Shown here: positions 33,746 to 41,917 of the stretch, in pieces | Layout: each line of letters starts with the position of its first letter | Position numbering within the stretch: position 1 is the first letter of the stretch | From: Candidatus Woesearchaeota archaeon | GTDB taxonomy: Archaea; Nanobdellota; Nanobdellia; Woesearchaeales; ARS49 | Reading direction: 5' to 3' | Assembly (NCBI GenBank): GCA_019322895.1 | Contig: JAHWHZ010000001.1 | Location: forward strand, 633,021-697,020 | DNA: 64,000 bases | Position numbers and translations under genes: made by a program | The notes under the pieces: model-generated | What the model was told of the DNA's origin: nothing | Database searches by the model: none | What the model saw: the letters and a program-made list of their open reading frames with translations, nothing else

Positions 33746-34345
33746 ATGTTTTACAAAATAAAGCTAAAAGACCATATACGGGTTGCTCCAAGATATTTTG
33801 AGCTGGACGTGAAAGATGCAGTGCTGAAGTCAGTCAAGCTGAAATATGACGGCCTGACAACAGCAGAGCTTGGGTTTGTCATTGATGTGGTCGGCGTGGG
33901 CGACATCGGAGAAGGTGTCATAATCCCCGGAGACGGCGCAAGCTATTATGAGACAACTTTTGAGGTTATTACATACAAGCCAGAACTGCAGGAAGTTGTT
34001 ATGGGAAGGATAAAGGATATCGCTGATTTTGGGGCATTTCTTACAATGGGTCCTATTGACGGCATGATTCACATCAGCCAGACAATGGATGACTTTGTGA
34101 GCTTTGCAAAAGACAAGGTCTTGACAGGAAGAGACAGCAAGAAAATCCTGAAAGTAGGAGACCTTTGCAGGGCAAGAGTTATTGCAGTCTCATTCAAGGA
34201 CATAACCAATCCAAAGATAGGCTTGACGATGAGGCAGCAGGGCCTTGGAAAGCTTGAGTGGATTGAGGAAGAAGAGAAAGAAAAAGAAAAGCCTGCAAAA
34301 CAAGAAAAAAAGACTGTCAAGAAGGCAGCAGGTAAGAAAAAATGA
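33746..34345 (+). CDS. rpoE1: RNA polymerase subunit E' (Rpb7)
   Basis: 199 residues: N-terminal tip domain, then an S1/OB domain (about 80-160, VMGRIKDIADFGAFLTMGP in outline). A lysine/glutamate tail follows. RpoE' with RpoF forms the stalk that binds nascent RNA. First of four overlapping or abutting genes (rpoE'-spt4-S24e-S27ae). Confidence 0.95.
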   Translation: MFYKIKLKDHIRVAPRYFELDVKDAVLKSVKLKYDGLTTAELGFVIDVVGVGDIGEGVIIPGDGASYYETTFEVITYKPELQEVVMGRIKDIADFGAFLTMGPIDGMIHISQTMDDFVSFAKDKVLTGRDSKKILKVGDLCRARVIAVSFKDITNPKIGLTMRQQGLGKLEWIEEEEKEKEKPAKQEKKTVKKAAGKKK

Positions 34346-34527
34346 AAAAGAAAGCTTGCAAGAACTGCAAAATCTTTGTAGAAGGGGATGAATGCCCTGT
34401 TTGCAAAGGAACTCAGTTTGTCACAAACTGGAAAGGAAGACTTTTCATAATGGACGCTAATAAATCAGCGATCGCTAAAAAAACAGGTGCGAAAGTTAAA
34501 GGAGAATATGCAATAAAAGTGACTTAA
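34342..34527 (+). CDS. spt4: Transcription elongation factor Spt4 (RpoE'')
   Basis: 61 residues with a C4 zinc finger (CKNC and CPVC) and the WKGRLFIMD and SAIAKK motifs. It pairs with Spt5/NusG to clamp RNA polymerase on DNA. Start overlaps the rpoE' stop by 4 nt. Confidence 0.95.
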   Translation: MKKKACKNCKIFVEGDECPVCKGTQFVTNWKGRLFIMDANKSAIAKKTGAKVKGEYAIKVT

Positions 34528-34528
34528 A

Positions 34529-35011
34529 ATGAAGATAGATATAAAAAACAAAAAGGAAAATCCGTTATTGTCAAGGATTGAGGTATCTGGCATAATTGCT
34601 TTTGACGGCGCAACGCCTTCAAATGAGCAGGTGAGCCAGGGTATTGCAGCGCAGATGAAGGTAGATGTTTCTGTTGTAAAGATGAAGAATATCCGCACAA
34701 GCATGGGTTCTCATCAGGCAGAATTCCTTGCTTTTGTCTACAATACAAAAGCAGACCTGGACAAGATTGAGCCAAAGCCAAAGAAGCAAGTAGAGAAAGA
34801 GCAGAAAAAGGCAGAAGCTGCCAAGAAAGCTGCTGAAGCTCCTAAGGAAGAGGCAAAGCCTGAGGAAAAGAAAGAAGAAGCTAAACCTGAAGAGAAAAAA
34901 GAAGCTCCTAAAGAAGAGAATAAAGAAACTGCTCCTGAAAAAAAGGAAGAAGCCAAGCCTGAAGAGAAAAAAGAAGCTAAGCCAGAAGAAAAGAAAGAAG
35001 GTGCTGAATAA
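34529..35011 (+). CDS. rps24e: Ribosomal protein S24e with long K/E/A tail
   Basis: 160 residues. The S24e core (1-95) opens MKIDIKNKKENPLLSR. About 65 extra residues of low complexity follow, made of near-repeats of EEAKPEEKKE. Normal S24e is about 100 residues. The tail is probably disordered and resembles those of L10, L12 and L37Ae in this window. Coupled to spt4 (1-nt gap) and S27ae (1-nt overlap). Confidence 0.92.
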   Translation: MKIDIKNKKENPLLSRIEVSGIIAFDGATPSNEQVSQGIAAQMKVDVSVVKMKNIRTSMGSHQAEFLAFVYNTKADLDKIEPKPKKQVEKEQKKAEAAKKAAEAPKEEAKPEEKKEEAKPEEKKEAPKEENKETAPEKKEEAKPEEKKEAKPEEKKEGAE

Positions 35012-35223
35012 TGGGAGAAAAAAAGCCGAGAAGAAAAAGAAAGCCGATAAAAACAGCTGATTTCTTTGAGAAGAAAGGTGATTCTTTGGATAGAAAACGA
35101 AAGTCCTGCCCAAAATGCGGCCAAGGTTTTTTTATGGCTAAGCATTCAAATAGATGGACTTGCGGCAAGTGTAGCTATTGTGAATTTATTTCAGAAGAAA
35201 AATCAAAAGAAAATAAAAAGTAA
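35011..35223 (+). CDS. rps27ae: Ribosomal protein S27ae
   Basis: 70 residues. A basic N-terminus and C4 zinc finger (CPKCGQ, CGKC-YC) as in eS31. Last gene of the rpoE' operon. Confidence 0.93.
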   Translation: MGEKKPRRKRKPIKTADFFEKKGDSLDRKRKSCPKCGQGFFMAKHSNRWTCGKCSYCEFISEEKSKENKK

Positions 35224-35499
35224 TGAACTCACTGGACATTTCCGCAAAGTTTCCGGATTTCTATAGTCGATACATGCTAGTCAAAAAGCCACTGGACATA
35301 CATTCGCAGACTATTTAAAGACAATTTCTCAAATACCATGAAAAGAGAACACGCAGAACTGCCAAATAATGATTTTCGGTCTGCGACACAAAAATCAATT
35401 ATGCATTTCTGCTCAGGCGTTCCCTTTTCCCGAAAAGCGAGACTTCCTATAAACTTGAGGAAGTCTCACGCTAGATGAGGTTTTCCCGGAGAAATTAAA
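35224..35499. other. Intergenic stretch with hairpin and repeat copy
   Basis: No gene seen. It contains copy B of a short element (35283-35309, inverse orientation; see 19.9 kb), two ACTGGACAT words (35231 and 35291), and a 10-bp perfect stem GAGACTTCCT/AGGAAGTCTC with a 9-nt loop near 35429-35457, directly before the LAGLIDADG-type gene. Confidence 0.4.
35283..35309 (-). repeat. Short element shared with 19.9 kb (copy B)
   Basis: On the minus strand it reads CTGCGA, five bases, TGTCCAGTGGCTTTT, matching 19897-19922 except one base in the second block. An ATCGAC follows in both. Only two copies seen, so origin is uncertain. Confidence 0.35.
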
Positions 35500-36720
35500 A
35501 TGAGTACAAATCAAATTAACATCACAGATTTTCCGCCAAAGAAAATTTATGTCTTTTTCAATAAAAAAATGAGAACCAAACTTGTTAGTGATGCAAAAAA
35601 AGCTTTACAAATTAGCAAAGATTTTGACTTAGCTAATTGGTTAAATAAAAAGTCAGGAAAATACGAGTTGAATACGCAATTCAATGGGGGAGACATAAAT
35701 AATTGGCTTGCAGGGAAAAAAACAGACATCAGAACTAAAATGGTTCATCCGAAATATATGCCATTATGGGTTATTCTAGAATTATCTAAGATAACAGGAA
35801 TTTCTTCAGGCAAACTAAACAAAAATGTTATCTCTTATAGATCTGGAGGAAGAGGTAATTGGGTATATAATCCAAGATTGCCGATAAAGGTAACTCCTGA
35901 ATTTGAAAGCTTAATTTTTCATCTTTTCGGTGATGGTTGTGCAGGCAATTTTACACCTTCTTATTTTCAAAAGAATAGGGAGGCTAATCAACAATTTTTA
36001 CGAAAACTGACGACCTGTTTTGGAGATTTCTCTGTAACGCGTTACAGAAATAAATGGCAGATTAGATTCCCTAAAGCAGTTACAGACATATTAACTCATT
36101 TTTATAAAATTGAATCTTATCATTCAGACAAAATAAAAATCCCTTCAAAAATTTATCAGTCTAGTAAATTGAATAAATTGGCTTGCATTACTGCATTTAT
36201 CCTTGACGAAGGCAATATTCGTGATTTAATCAATATATCAAGTAAAAATAAAAAATTTCTGGCCGAGTTAAAAGGGTTAATAGAAAGTTGCGGATATGCC
36301 TGTCGATCAATAAAACCGCATAAACCATCCAATACGTTTTATCTGAATTTATCTAATAAGTCCATAGAACGATTTTATCAAGATTATATTGATTTGATTA
36401 AACAGTTTCCTTGCTGTGGTCTAGCTAATAAGCATAAATCTTTAGTTTACATCATTTCCAGACGCAAAAACAAGTCAGATATCAAAGATATAGATGGCGC
36501 GATATTAAACCTATTAAAAAAGAATAAATTAACAACTATGAAAATCGCGCAAATTTTAGGGTTTGCTAATTGCACAATTCTTCATCATCTAGAGAAATTT
36601 CATGCAAAGGGAGTTATAGAAAGAATTCGCAAAGAAAGAAGTTTTATTTGGTCTGTAGCTAGGGTGAGGGAAAAGAGAGTAAAAATTGATTCTAGATGCG
36701 GTTTAAGAGGTTTTGGTTAA
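35500..36720 (+). CDS. LAGLIDADG-type homing-endonuclease-like protein with winged helix
   Basis: 406 residues. Two LAGLIDADG-like helices end in acidic residues: FHLFGDGCA (140-148, Asp145) and AFILDEGNI (232-240, Asp236). The C-terminal roughly 80 residues look like a winged helix (MKIAQILGFANCTILHHLEK in outline). It is free-standing rather than inside an intron or intein that I can see, so it may be a homing relic or a domesticated regulator. GC is visibly lower than in neighbouring ribosomal genes. Confidence 0.72.
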   Translation: MSTNQINITDFPPKKIYVFFNKKMRTKLVSDAKKALQISKDFDLANWLNKKSGKYELNTQFNGGDINNWLAGKKTDIRTKMVHPKYMPLWVILELSKITGISSGKLNKNVISYRSGGRGNWVYNPRLPIKVTPEFESLIFHLFGDGCAGNFTPSYFQKNREANQQFLRKLTTCFGDFSVTRYRNKWQIRFPKAVTDILTHFYKIESYHSDKIKIPSKIYQSSKLNKLACITAFILDEGNIRDLINISSKNKKFLAELKGLIESCGYACRSIKPHKPSNTFYLNLSNKSIERFYQDYIDLIKQFPCCGLANKHKSLVYIISRRKNKSDIKDIDGAILNLLKKNKLTTMKIAQILGFANCTILHHLEKFHAKGVIERIRKERSFIWSVARVREKRVKIDSRCGLRGFG

Positions 36721-36766
36721 TGAAAGCACAGAATAATTTATATATAAACAAAAAAAACACAATTAT

Positions 36767-37255
36767 ATGGAGGAAGTGATTATTTGTTTAGGAAATGTGT
36801 TCTATACACCCAAGACGATTGAAGATATGCGGCTCAGAGCAGAAAAATCTGTTGAAATATATAAAAGAAAGAACAGAAAAATAATTTTTACAGGGGGATT
36901 CAAAACAAGAAAAGATTTGTCCGAAGCGAAATTTATGTTGAATATCGCTTTAAAAATGGGCGTTCGCAGAAAAGACGTCATTCTTGAAGAAAAAGCAAAT
37001 ACCACTATTGGAAATGCAGTTTATTGCAAGAAAATTATGGAAAAAAAAGGATTCAAATCAGCCGTCGTGGTCACAGCGCCGCATCATTTAAGAAGAGCAA
37101 AATACATTTTTAAAAAAGTTATGCCCTGCAAGAAATTAAGTTTTGAAAGATGTAAGAGTAATCTTGGTTTTTTTGAATCAATTCGATATTACTTTGGCGA
37201 AAGGTATACTTTATTAAAGCTAAAAATTAAAGGAATAGATTTTTCAGAAGTGTAA
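36767..37255 (+). CDS. DUF218 (YdcF/SanA-like) protein
   Basis: 162 residues. IICLGN at the start, KIIFTGGF, LEEKANTTIGNA and VVVTAPHHLRRA follow the DUF218 pattern, a Rossmann-like domain linked to cell-envelope functions in bacteria. No signal peptide or span, so a cytoplasmic form. Function unknown. Confidence 0.75.
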   Translation: MEEVIICLGNVFYTPKTIEDMRLRAEKSVEIYKRKNRKIIFTGGFKTRKDLSEAKFMLNIALKMGVRRKDVILEEKANTTIGNAVYCKKIMEKKGFKSAVVVTAPHHLRRAKYIFKKVMPCKKLSFERCKSNLGFFESIRYYFGERYTLLKLKIKGIDFSEV

Positions 37256-37295
37256 GAAAAGAGTTATGAAATCTGCAGTAAAAAGAATTCTATTT

Positions 37296-38174
37296 CTAAT
37301 CCATATTCTGCATAACAAGAAGATCTTCTGTAGTCAGTTTCTCTCCTTTAGCTAGCTTTTCTTCAACTTCTTTTTGTTTTTCTGATATTGTTTTCTTGCG
37401 TCTTTTTTCTTGCTTCTCTTTTTTTGTTTTTTTCTCTTCCTTGAATGTGACATCTAGTTCGCTGAGCTTCTTCAGCTTATCTTTCAATTGATCATTTATT
37501 TTGCTTATATCTTCTTTTTTCTCAGTTATGTTCTTTTTGATTTTCTCTTCTTCGTCCTTTAATTCCTGTATTTTCTTTGAGTTTTCAATGCTTGTCTCGT
37601 GTTTTTCCTGGCTCTCTTTTGCCAGGTCTTGTATCTTCTTGTGCATCTGGTCTGCCTGTTTTTTCTCGTCATCTATTGTCTTGGAAAGGTCATGCGTTGA
37701 ATCCCACACTCCGCTGACGGCCTTCATTTCCTTGAGCTTTTTCTTCAGTTCTTTCATGTGCTTCATGAGCTTTTGCTCCTTGTCAAAGCTCAATGCGCTT
37801 GTCTCTATGTTGAATTCTATCTTTTCAATCTCTCTTTTCAGCTGCGAAGGGCTTTCTTTTATGCCTTTCTTGCGCTCAAGGTCTCTTTTTTCCTTGTTCA
37901 GTTTCTTGATGTGCTCAATCTTTTTTGTTATGTCCTGATTTAGTTTCTTTCTTTCTTCTTTCATGCCTTTTACAGAAGAAGTCAGCTCATCACGCTGTTT
38001 TCGCATGTTTTTAGTCCTGTTGATAAGAGAAATAATCTCTTTTCCAAGCTTTTCCCGCTTGTCAAAGAGTGCTTCTTTTTGGTCGTTAATCTGATTAAGA
38101 CTCTTTCTTAGCTCTTGAATGTCTTTTTTGAGCTCATTTATTTGTTTTGTCGTTCCGCTTTTCGATGGGTGCAT
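37296..38174 (-). CDS. Archaeal coiled-coil protein (COG1340-like)
   Basis: 292 residues of nearly continuous, highly charged coiled coil, with an SxxxVWDSTHDLSKTI insert near 155-170 and a short C-terminal motif (GEKLTTEDLLVMQ). Length and pattern match the widespread archaeal coiled-coil family of unknown function. It lies downstream of L12. Confidence 0.7.
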   Translation of the reverse strand: MHPSKSGTTKQINELKKDIQELRKSLNQINDQKEALFDKREKLGKEIISLINRTKNMRKQRDELTSSVKGMKEERKKLNQDITKKIEHIKKLNKEKRDLERKKGIKESPSQLKREIEKIEFNIETSALSFDKEQKLMKHMKELKKKLKEMKAVSGVWDSTHDLSKTIDDEKKQADQMHKKIQDLAKESQEKHETSIENSKKIQELKDEEEKIKKNITEKKEDISKINDQLKDKLKKLSELDVTFKEEKKTKKEKQEKRRKKTISEKQKEVEEKLAKGEKLTTEDLLVMQNMD

Positions 38175-38230
38175 TTATTAAAAGGCTGTGTTGTTAATAA
38201 AAAAATAAAATACAACAACCTAAAACCTCC

Positions 38231-38539
38231 TTAGCCGAATAGTGCGCCAAGTCCTGCAGCTGCTTCCTCAGCTGATTTCTTAGGTTCTTCCTTTTTCTCT
38301 TTCTTCTCTTCTTTTGGCGCTTCTCCACCAGCTGCTGCCGGCGCTGCTGCTGCAACAGGCGCTGCTGCGGCGTTTTTTATTGCTTCATCAATATTCACGC
38401 CTTCAAGTGAAGCTACTAAAGCTTTTATTCTTGCATCATCTGCTTTTGCTCCAGCTGCTTCCAGCACTTTCTTTACTGTTGCTTCGTCAACCTTGCCTCC
38501 AGCCTTGTGGATCAGCATTGCCGCGTATACATATTCCAT
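38231..38539 (-). CDS. rpl12: Ribosomal protein L12 (P1/P2-type stalk)
   Basis: 102 residues: an N-terminal dimerising domain beginning MEYVYAAMLIHKAGG, an Ala-rich hinge, a K/E linker and the factor-binding tail AAAGLGALFG. It recruits elongation factors to the ribosome. ATG follows GGGAGGTACTAAA. Its start lies only 17 nt after the extended L10 frame ends. Confidence 0.95.
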   Translation of the reverse strand: MEYVYAAMLIHKAGGKVDEATVKKVLEAAGAKADDARIKALVASLEGVNIDEAIKNAAAAPVAAAAPAAAGGEAPKEEKKEKKEEPKKSAEEAAAGLGALFG

Positions 38540-38556
38540 TTTAGTACCTCCCTAAA

Positions 38557-38895
38557 TTATGATTTTCTCAGTGTTCCTTTTTCTTGAAGATTTTTTAACA
38601 AATCTTGAGCTTGATCTTGTGAAACATTTCCCTGCTTTGGGTGAGGCTTGCGCGAAACTTCGTTTCGTGAATTTGGAACCTCTGGTTCCAATTTTTCTTC
38701 TGCCTTTGGTTCCTCTTTAGGAGCTTCTGGTTTTGGTTCAGGCTTTGCCTCTTCTTTTGGTGGTTCTGCAGGTTTTGGTTCCTCTTTCTTTGGTTCTTCC
38801 TTTTTTTCTTCAGCCGCTGGTTCCTCTTTTGGCGCCTCTGCAGATTTTGGCTCTTCCTTTTTCTCTTCAACTTTTGGTTTCTCTTCAGCCTTCGG
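38557..38895 (-). other. In-frame continuation of L10 beyond a TAG codon (112 codons)
   Basis: Directly after the L10 TAG (38896-38898) the same frame stays open for 112 codons to a TAA at 38557-38559. It encodes K/E/P/A repeats like those before the TAG, then a different C-terminal segment (VSQDQAQDLLKNLQEKG). Two small perfect hairpins lie in the middle (8-bp stem, AGA loop; then 6-bp stem). Either the tail is made by readthrough, or a recent nonsense mutation or base error split the gene. Confidence 0.75.
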
Positions 38896-39777
38896 CTATT
38901 CTTTCTTCTCTTCTACCTTCACTTCAGGTAATTGTGATTTTAATGCAATCATCTCTCTTTCTGCTTTCTCAAGCAGCTCTGCTGCAATCTCATCTGCCAT
39001 GAAATTTCCTTCTCTTGCGATTTCTTTGGCACCTAGATATGTTTTTTGTATCATTGGCTTGATTGTATCTGCTGTCACATATCCGATTTCCATTGCCAGC
39101 TCATGCGCCTGGCTTGCAGACAGCCTCAAGTCACTCATGAATTTAACTTCATCAATATCCAGCACGCTTTTTGGATAGATTGTTCCTTTTTCATAGACAG
39201 CCAATAAGTCCAGGCCGATTTCCATCGGCTCTATGCCTAGCCTTGTAAGCATTCCTGCCAGTTTCTCGCTTATTTCATCGCCTTCAGAACACACTTTTGT
39301 ATCTGATTTTATTGCAATCTTTCCGCCTTCAACAGAAGCCTTTATGCCTAATGCTCCTAATTCGCCGATTACAGGTCCTGGTGCAAATGGTGTTGGTCCT
39401 GCTGGCACGATTATGTCTGAAGGTGCTGTCTGCCCTGCTTTTGCAGGCGCTTTTGACTTGTTTTGCTTTAATGTTTTAAACAAAGTAAAAGGATTTTCTT
39501 TGGTGAACAACAATGCAGGCATTCCTCTCATGCTTTCTTTAAGTTTTTCAAGGCCTGGCTTGTCTTTTATCTTGTCAAGTGCTTTAAGGATAAGCCTTCT
39601 TTTTGTCATAACAAGGTCAACTTTGCCTCTTAGCTGCTCTCTCATCCTTTGCAGCTGGGGCGTTGGCAAATTTTCCATGTTTACTATGCCGATTATAGGA
39701 TACTGTTTAAACAAGTCTGTCATCTTCTTCACAATGTTCTTTTTCTTCGGCGATGCTCGGCTTGTTTTCTTGCTCAT
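38896..39777 (-). CDS. rpl10: Ribosomal protein L10 (P0), ending at an internal TAG
   Basis: 293 residues to the first stop. The rRNA-binding domain (PIIGIVNMENLP, QRMREQLRGK), the insertion domain and the helical L12-binding spine are all present. The first TAG falls in the charged linker, before the end where archaeal P0 normally finishes. The frame continues beyond (38557-38895). Start overlaps the L1 stop (ATGA). Confidence 0.92.
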   Translation of the reverse strand: MSKKTSRASPKKKNIVKKMTDLFKQYPIIGIVNMENLPTPQLQRMREQLRGKVDLVMTKRRLILKALDKIKDKPGLEKLKESMRGMPALLFTKENPFTLFKTLKQNKSKAPAKAGQTAPSDIIVPAGPTPFAPGPVIGELGALGIKASVEGGKIAIKSDTKVCSEGDEISEKLAGMLTRLGIEPMEIGLDLLAVYEKGTIYPKSVLDIDEVKFMSDLRLSASQAHELAMEIGYVTADTIKPMIQKTYLGAKEIAREGNFMADEIAAELLEKAEREMIALKSQLPEVKVEEKKE

Positions 39778-40478
39778 TTTTCCGCCTCTTCAGCTGGTTT
39801 TTGGCCTTTCATGATGACCTCTTTCTGCGTTATTGTCGCAGGAGGGCCCATTGTGAACTTTAATTGAATGTTCTTGATGTTCCTTTCTTCTGCAGGCAGT
39901 GTGTGAATCAGGTTATTGTAAACAGTCAGGATATTGTCAAGGATTTCTTCATCTTTCATTTCTTCTGTTCCAATAAGGCACTTGATGCTCAGTTCTGTCT
40001 TTGCAATCAGGCCGACAGTCTTTTGCAGTTTTTCAACAAGCGGCTTGAGGTTTGCATTAGGCGGGACAACACACCCTATCTTTGGGTTTGGCATCTTTCC
40101 TCTGCTTCCTAATATCCTGCCGAATGTCTTTGCCACGTTAGGCATGATGTTTGCCTGTGCAATGAAGAAATCATGTGTTTTTGCCAGCTTTTTTGTCAAT
40201 ACCTTGTTTTCTGCATATTTAGAAAAATCATCTGCAAGTATTACAGTATCGCAGTTTTCTTTTGCATTTGGCTCCAGCTCTGGCCCTACCAAGGCGCATA
40301 CTTTAACTTTCTTGCCTTTGTTGTATCTTAAGGTCACCCAGCTTGTAACATGCTGGTCTGGCTTTTTAAGGTCAAGATCTCTTAGATTGATTATGAGGTC
40401 AAAGCTCTGCTTGAAATTCCTCTTAGGAGAAGTCTTTTTTACAAGTTCTATTGCTTTCTTGAAATTTTCTTTGTTCAT
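39774..40478 (-). CDS. rpl1: Ribosomal protein L1
   Basis: 234 residues from the ATG with GGAGGGAAGA upstream. It shows RNFKQSFDLIINLRDLDLKK and GSRGKMPNPKIG-like motifs. L1 forms the mobile stalk at the E-site and often represses its own mRNA. L11 is not upstream: a TATA box (about 40536-40546) shows the operon starts with L1. Confidence 0.94.
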   Translation of the reverse strand: MNKENFKKAIELVKKTSPKRNFKQSFDLIINLRDLDLKKPDQHVTSWVTLRYNKGKKVKVCALVGPELEPNAKENCDTVILADDFSKYAENKVLTKKLAKTHDFFIAQANIMPNVAKTFGRILGSRGKMPNPKIGCVVPPNANLKPLVEKLQKTVGLIAKTELSIKCLIGTEEMKDEEILDNILTVYNNLIHTLPAEERNIKNIQLKFTMGPPATITQKEVIMKGQKPAEEAEK

Positions 40479-40535
40479 TCTTCCCTCCAACTCCAAGAGT
40501 TGTGATGCGGGTAATAGCTCTATGAATTCGCAGTT

Positions 40536-40584
40536 ACTTTATAAAGTTTGCTATTTCTGCAGATTTAGAGAAATCTTTATATAC
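40536..40584. promoter_or_regulatory. Divergent promoters for L1 and the secreted protein
   Basis: On the minus strand ACTTTATAAAG (40536-40546) serves L1. On the plus strand CTTTATATACC (40574-40584) lies about 25-30 nt before the ATG at 40607, giving a leaderless message there. Confidence 0.55.
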
Positions 40585-40606
40585 CTTCTTTTTTAAATAG
40601 TATATT

Positions 40607-41215
40607 ATGAGCAGGGAAAGAATCATTACAGCATATTTGTTATTGATCTTGATAGCGCTAATTGGCGGTTTTCTTGCTTTCAAGGCAGGTGCGCCTGTGT
40701 CCGGCAGTGTTGTTGTGGAGATAGAGAATCCTGTAATCACGATTACTTCTTTTGAAGCTGTATTTGATCCAGATGGAACAACAAGCATGCAGCTGGTTGC
40801 TTCAGCAAAGGAAAAAATCAACCTAGGTGAATCAAGCAGTTTTACGCTGGTGATGGAAACATCTGGGCAGAAAATCTTTTATGAAGGTGTTGTTTTATTT
40901 GACAAGTCTGTTGGAAAGATAAAGTCCTTGAAGCAGATAGATGATGATGTAGCAGTAAACATTAAGGAAATAACAGGAACAGTTGCAGTCACAAATGCCC
41001 TTGATGATACAGCAAGCATCCTGGTCAAGATGGATTTCAAGAGGCCTGTTGCAAAGAAAATCTTTGTTCCGCCAAGAAAACTGCTTGTCAATTTTGATTT
41101 CACAGCAGCTGGCAAGACTTTTGTGAGCAAGGTATTGCCGATCAGGCATTCTGAGAAGCCTATTCAATTCCCTTATTACCTGAACAATTTTGATATTTTT
41201 GAGATTAAGGCCTGA
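40607..41215 (+). CDS. Membrane-anchored extracytoplasmic protein
   Basis: 202 residues. An N-terminal span (about 7-25, basic start MSRER) acts as anchor or signal. The rest is beta-rich, likely an immunoglobulin-like or CARDB-like fold outside the cell. No cysteine or enzyme motif. Unrecognised. Confidence 0.6.
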   Translation: MSRERIITAYLLLILIALIGGFLAFKAGAPVSGSVVVEIENPVITITSFEAVFDPDGTTSMQLVASAKEKINLGESSSFTLVMETSGQKIFYEGVVLFDKSVGKIKSLKQIDDDVAVNIKEITGTVAVTNALDDTASILVKMDFKRPVAKKIFVPPRKLLVNFDFTAAGKTFVSKVLPIRHSEKPIQFPYYLNNFDIFEIKA

Positions 41216-41917
41216 CTATTTCCCAAACCTTCTTTCTCTTTTAGAATATTCTTGTATTGCCTTTACATAATCTTCTTTTTCCAGTTCTGGCCAGTGCTTG
41301 TCCAGGAACATGAGCTCTGCATATGTTCCCTGCCACATCAAGAAATTAGAAATCCTTCTTTCTCCGCCTGTTCTGATTATCAGGTCAGGGTCAGAGTTCA
41401 GGTAAAGGTTGTTTGCGATTGTCTCTTCAGTCACTTCAGTTATCTCTCCTTTCTTGACTTTTTCAGCAATCTTGCTTACTGCATCAAGCACTTCCTCTCT
41501 TCCGCCATATGCCATTGCAAAATGAACATGATATCTTGAATTATTTTTTGTAAGTTCCATTAGCTTAAGCATCCTTGAATGCACTTTTTCAGGAAACATC
41601 TCAAGCCTGCCAACAAAATCAATCCTTACACCTTCTTCTTTCATTTTCTGGAGATTCTCATCTTTGATCAAGTCATCAAATTCCTTGCAGAATATGTTCA
41701 TTAGATAGTCAAATTCATGTTTTGGCCTGTTGAAATTCTGTACTGAGAATGCATAGAACGTAATTTCCTTGATGCCGAGTTCTTTGCTCCAGTCAAGTAC
41801 ATTGCGCAGCTTTTTTGCGCCCCATTCATGCCCCATCCATGGCTTTAGCATCAGCTTTTTGGCAAATCTTCGGTTGCCGTCCATGATTATGCCTATATGC
41901 CTTGGTACTTTTTCCAT
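41216..41917 (-). CDS. uppS: cis-Prenyl diphosphate synthase (UppS-like)
   Basis: 233 residues with IGIIMDGNRRFAK (catalytic Asp13), the YAFSVQNFNRP motif and the C-terminal DLIIRTGGERRISNF. It makes the polyprenyl (dolichyl-type) carrier lipid for glycosylation. The start overlaps the stop of the upstream gene by 1 nt (TAATG). Confidence 0.93.
   Translation of the reverse strand: MEKVPRHIGIIMDGNRRFAKKLMLKPWMGHEWGAKKLRNVLDWSKELGIKEITFYAFSVQNFNRPKHEFDYLMNIFCKEFDDLIKDENLQKMKEEGVRIDFVGRLEMFPEKVHSRMLKLMELTKNNSRYHVHFAMAYGGREEVLDAVSKIAEKVKKGEITEVTEETIANNLYLNSDPDLIIRTGGERRISNFLMWQGTYAELMFLDKHWPELEKEDYVKAIQEYSKRERRFGK

Noticed and set aside
34619..35145. Long minus-strand frames over S24e and S27ae
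   Set aside because: They are antisense shadows of the repetitive K/E-rich tail; their Phe/Ser/Leu-rich content mirrors AAG/GAA codons.
38595..39178. Plus- and minus-strand frames across the L10 tail in other phases
   Set aside because: They arise from the same repetitive codons. Only the L10 phase continues the K/E/P pattern and ends just before L12.
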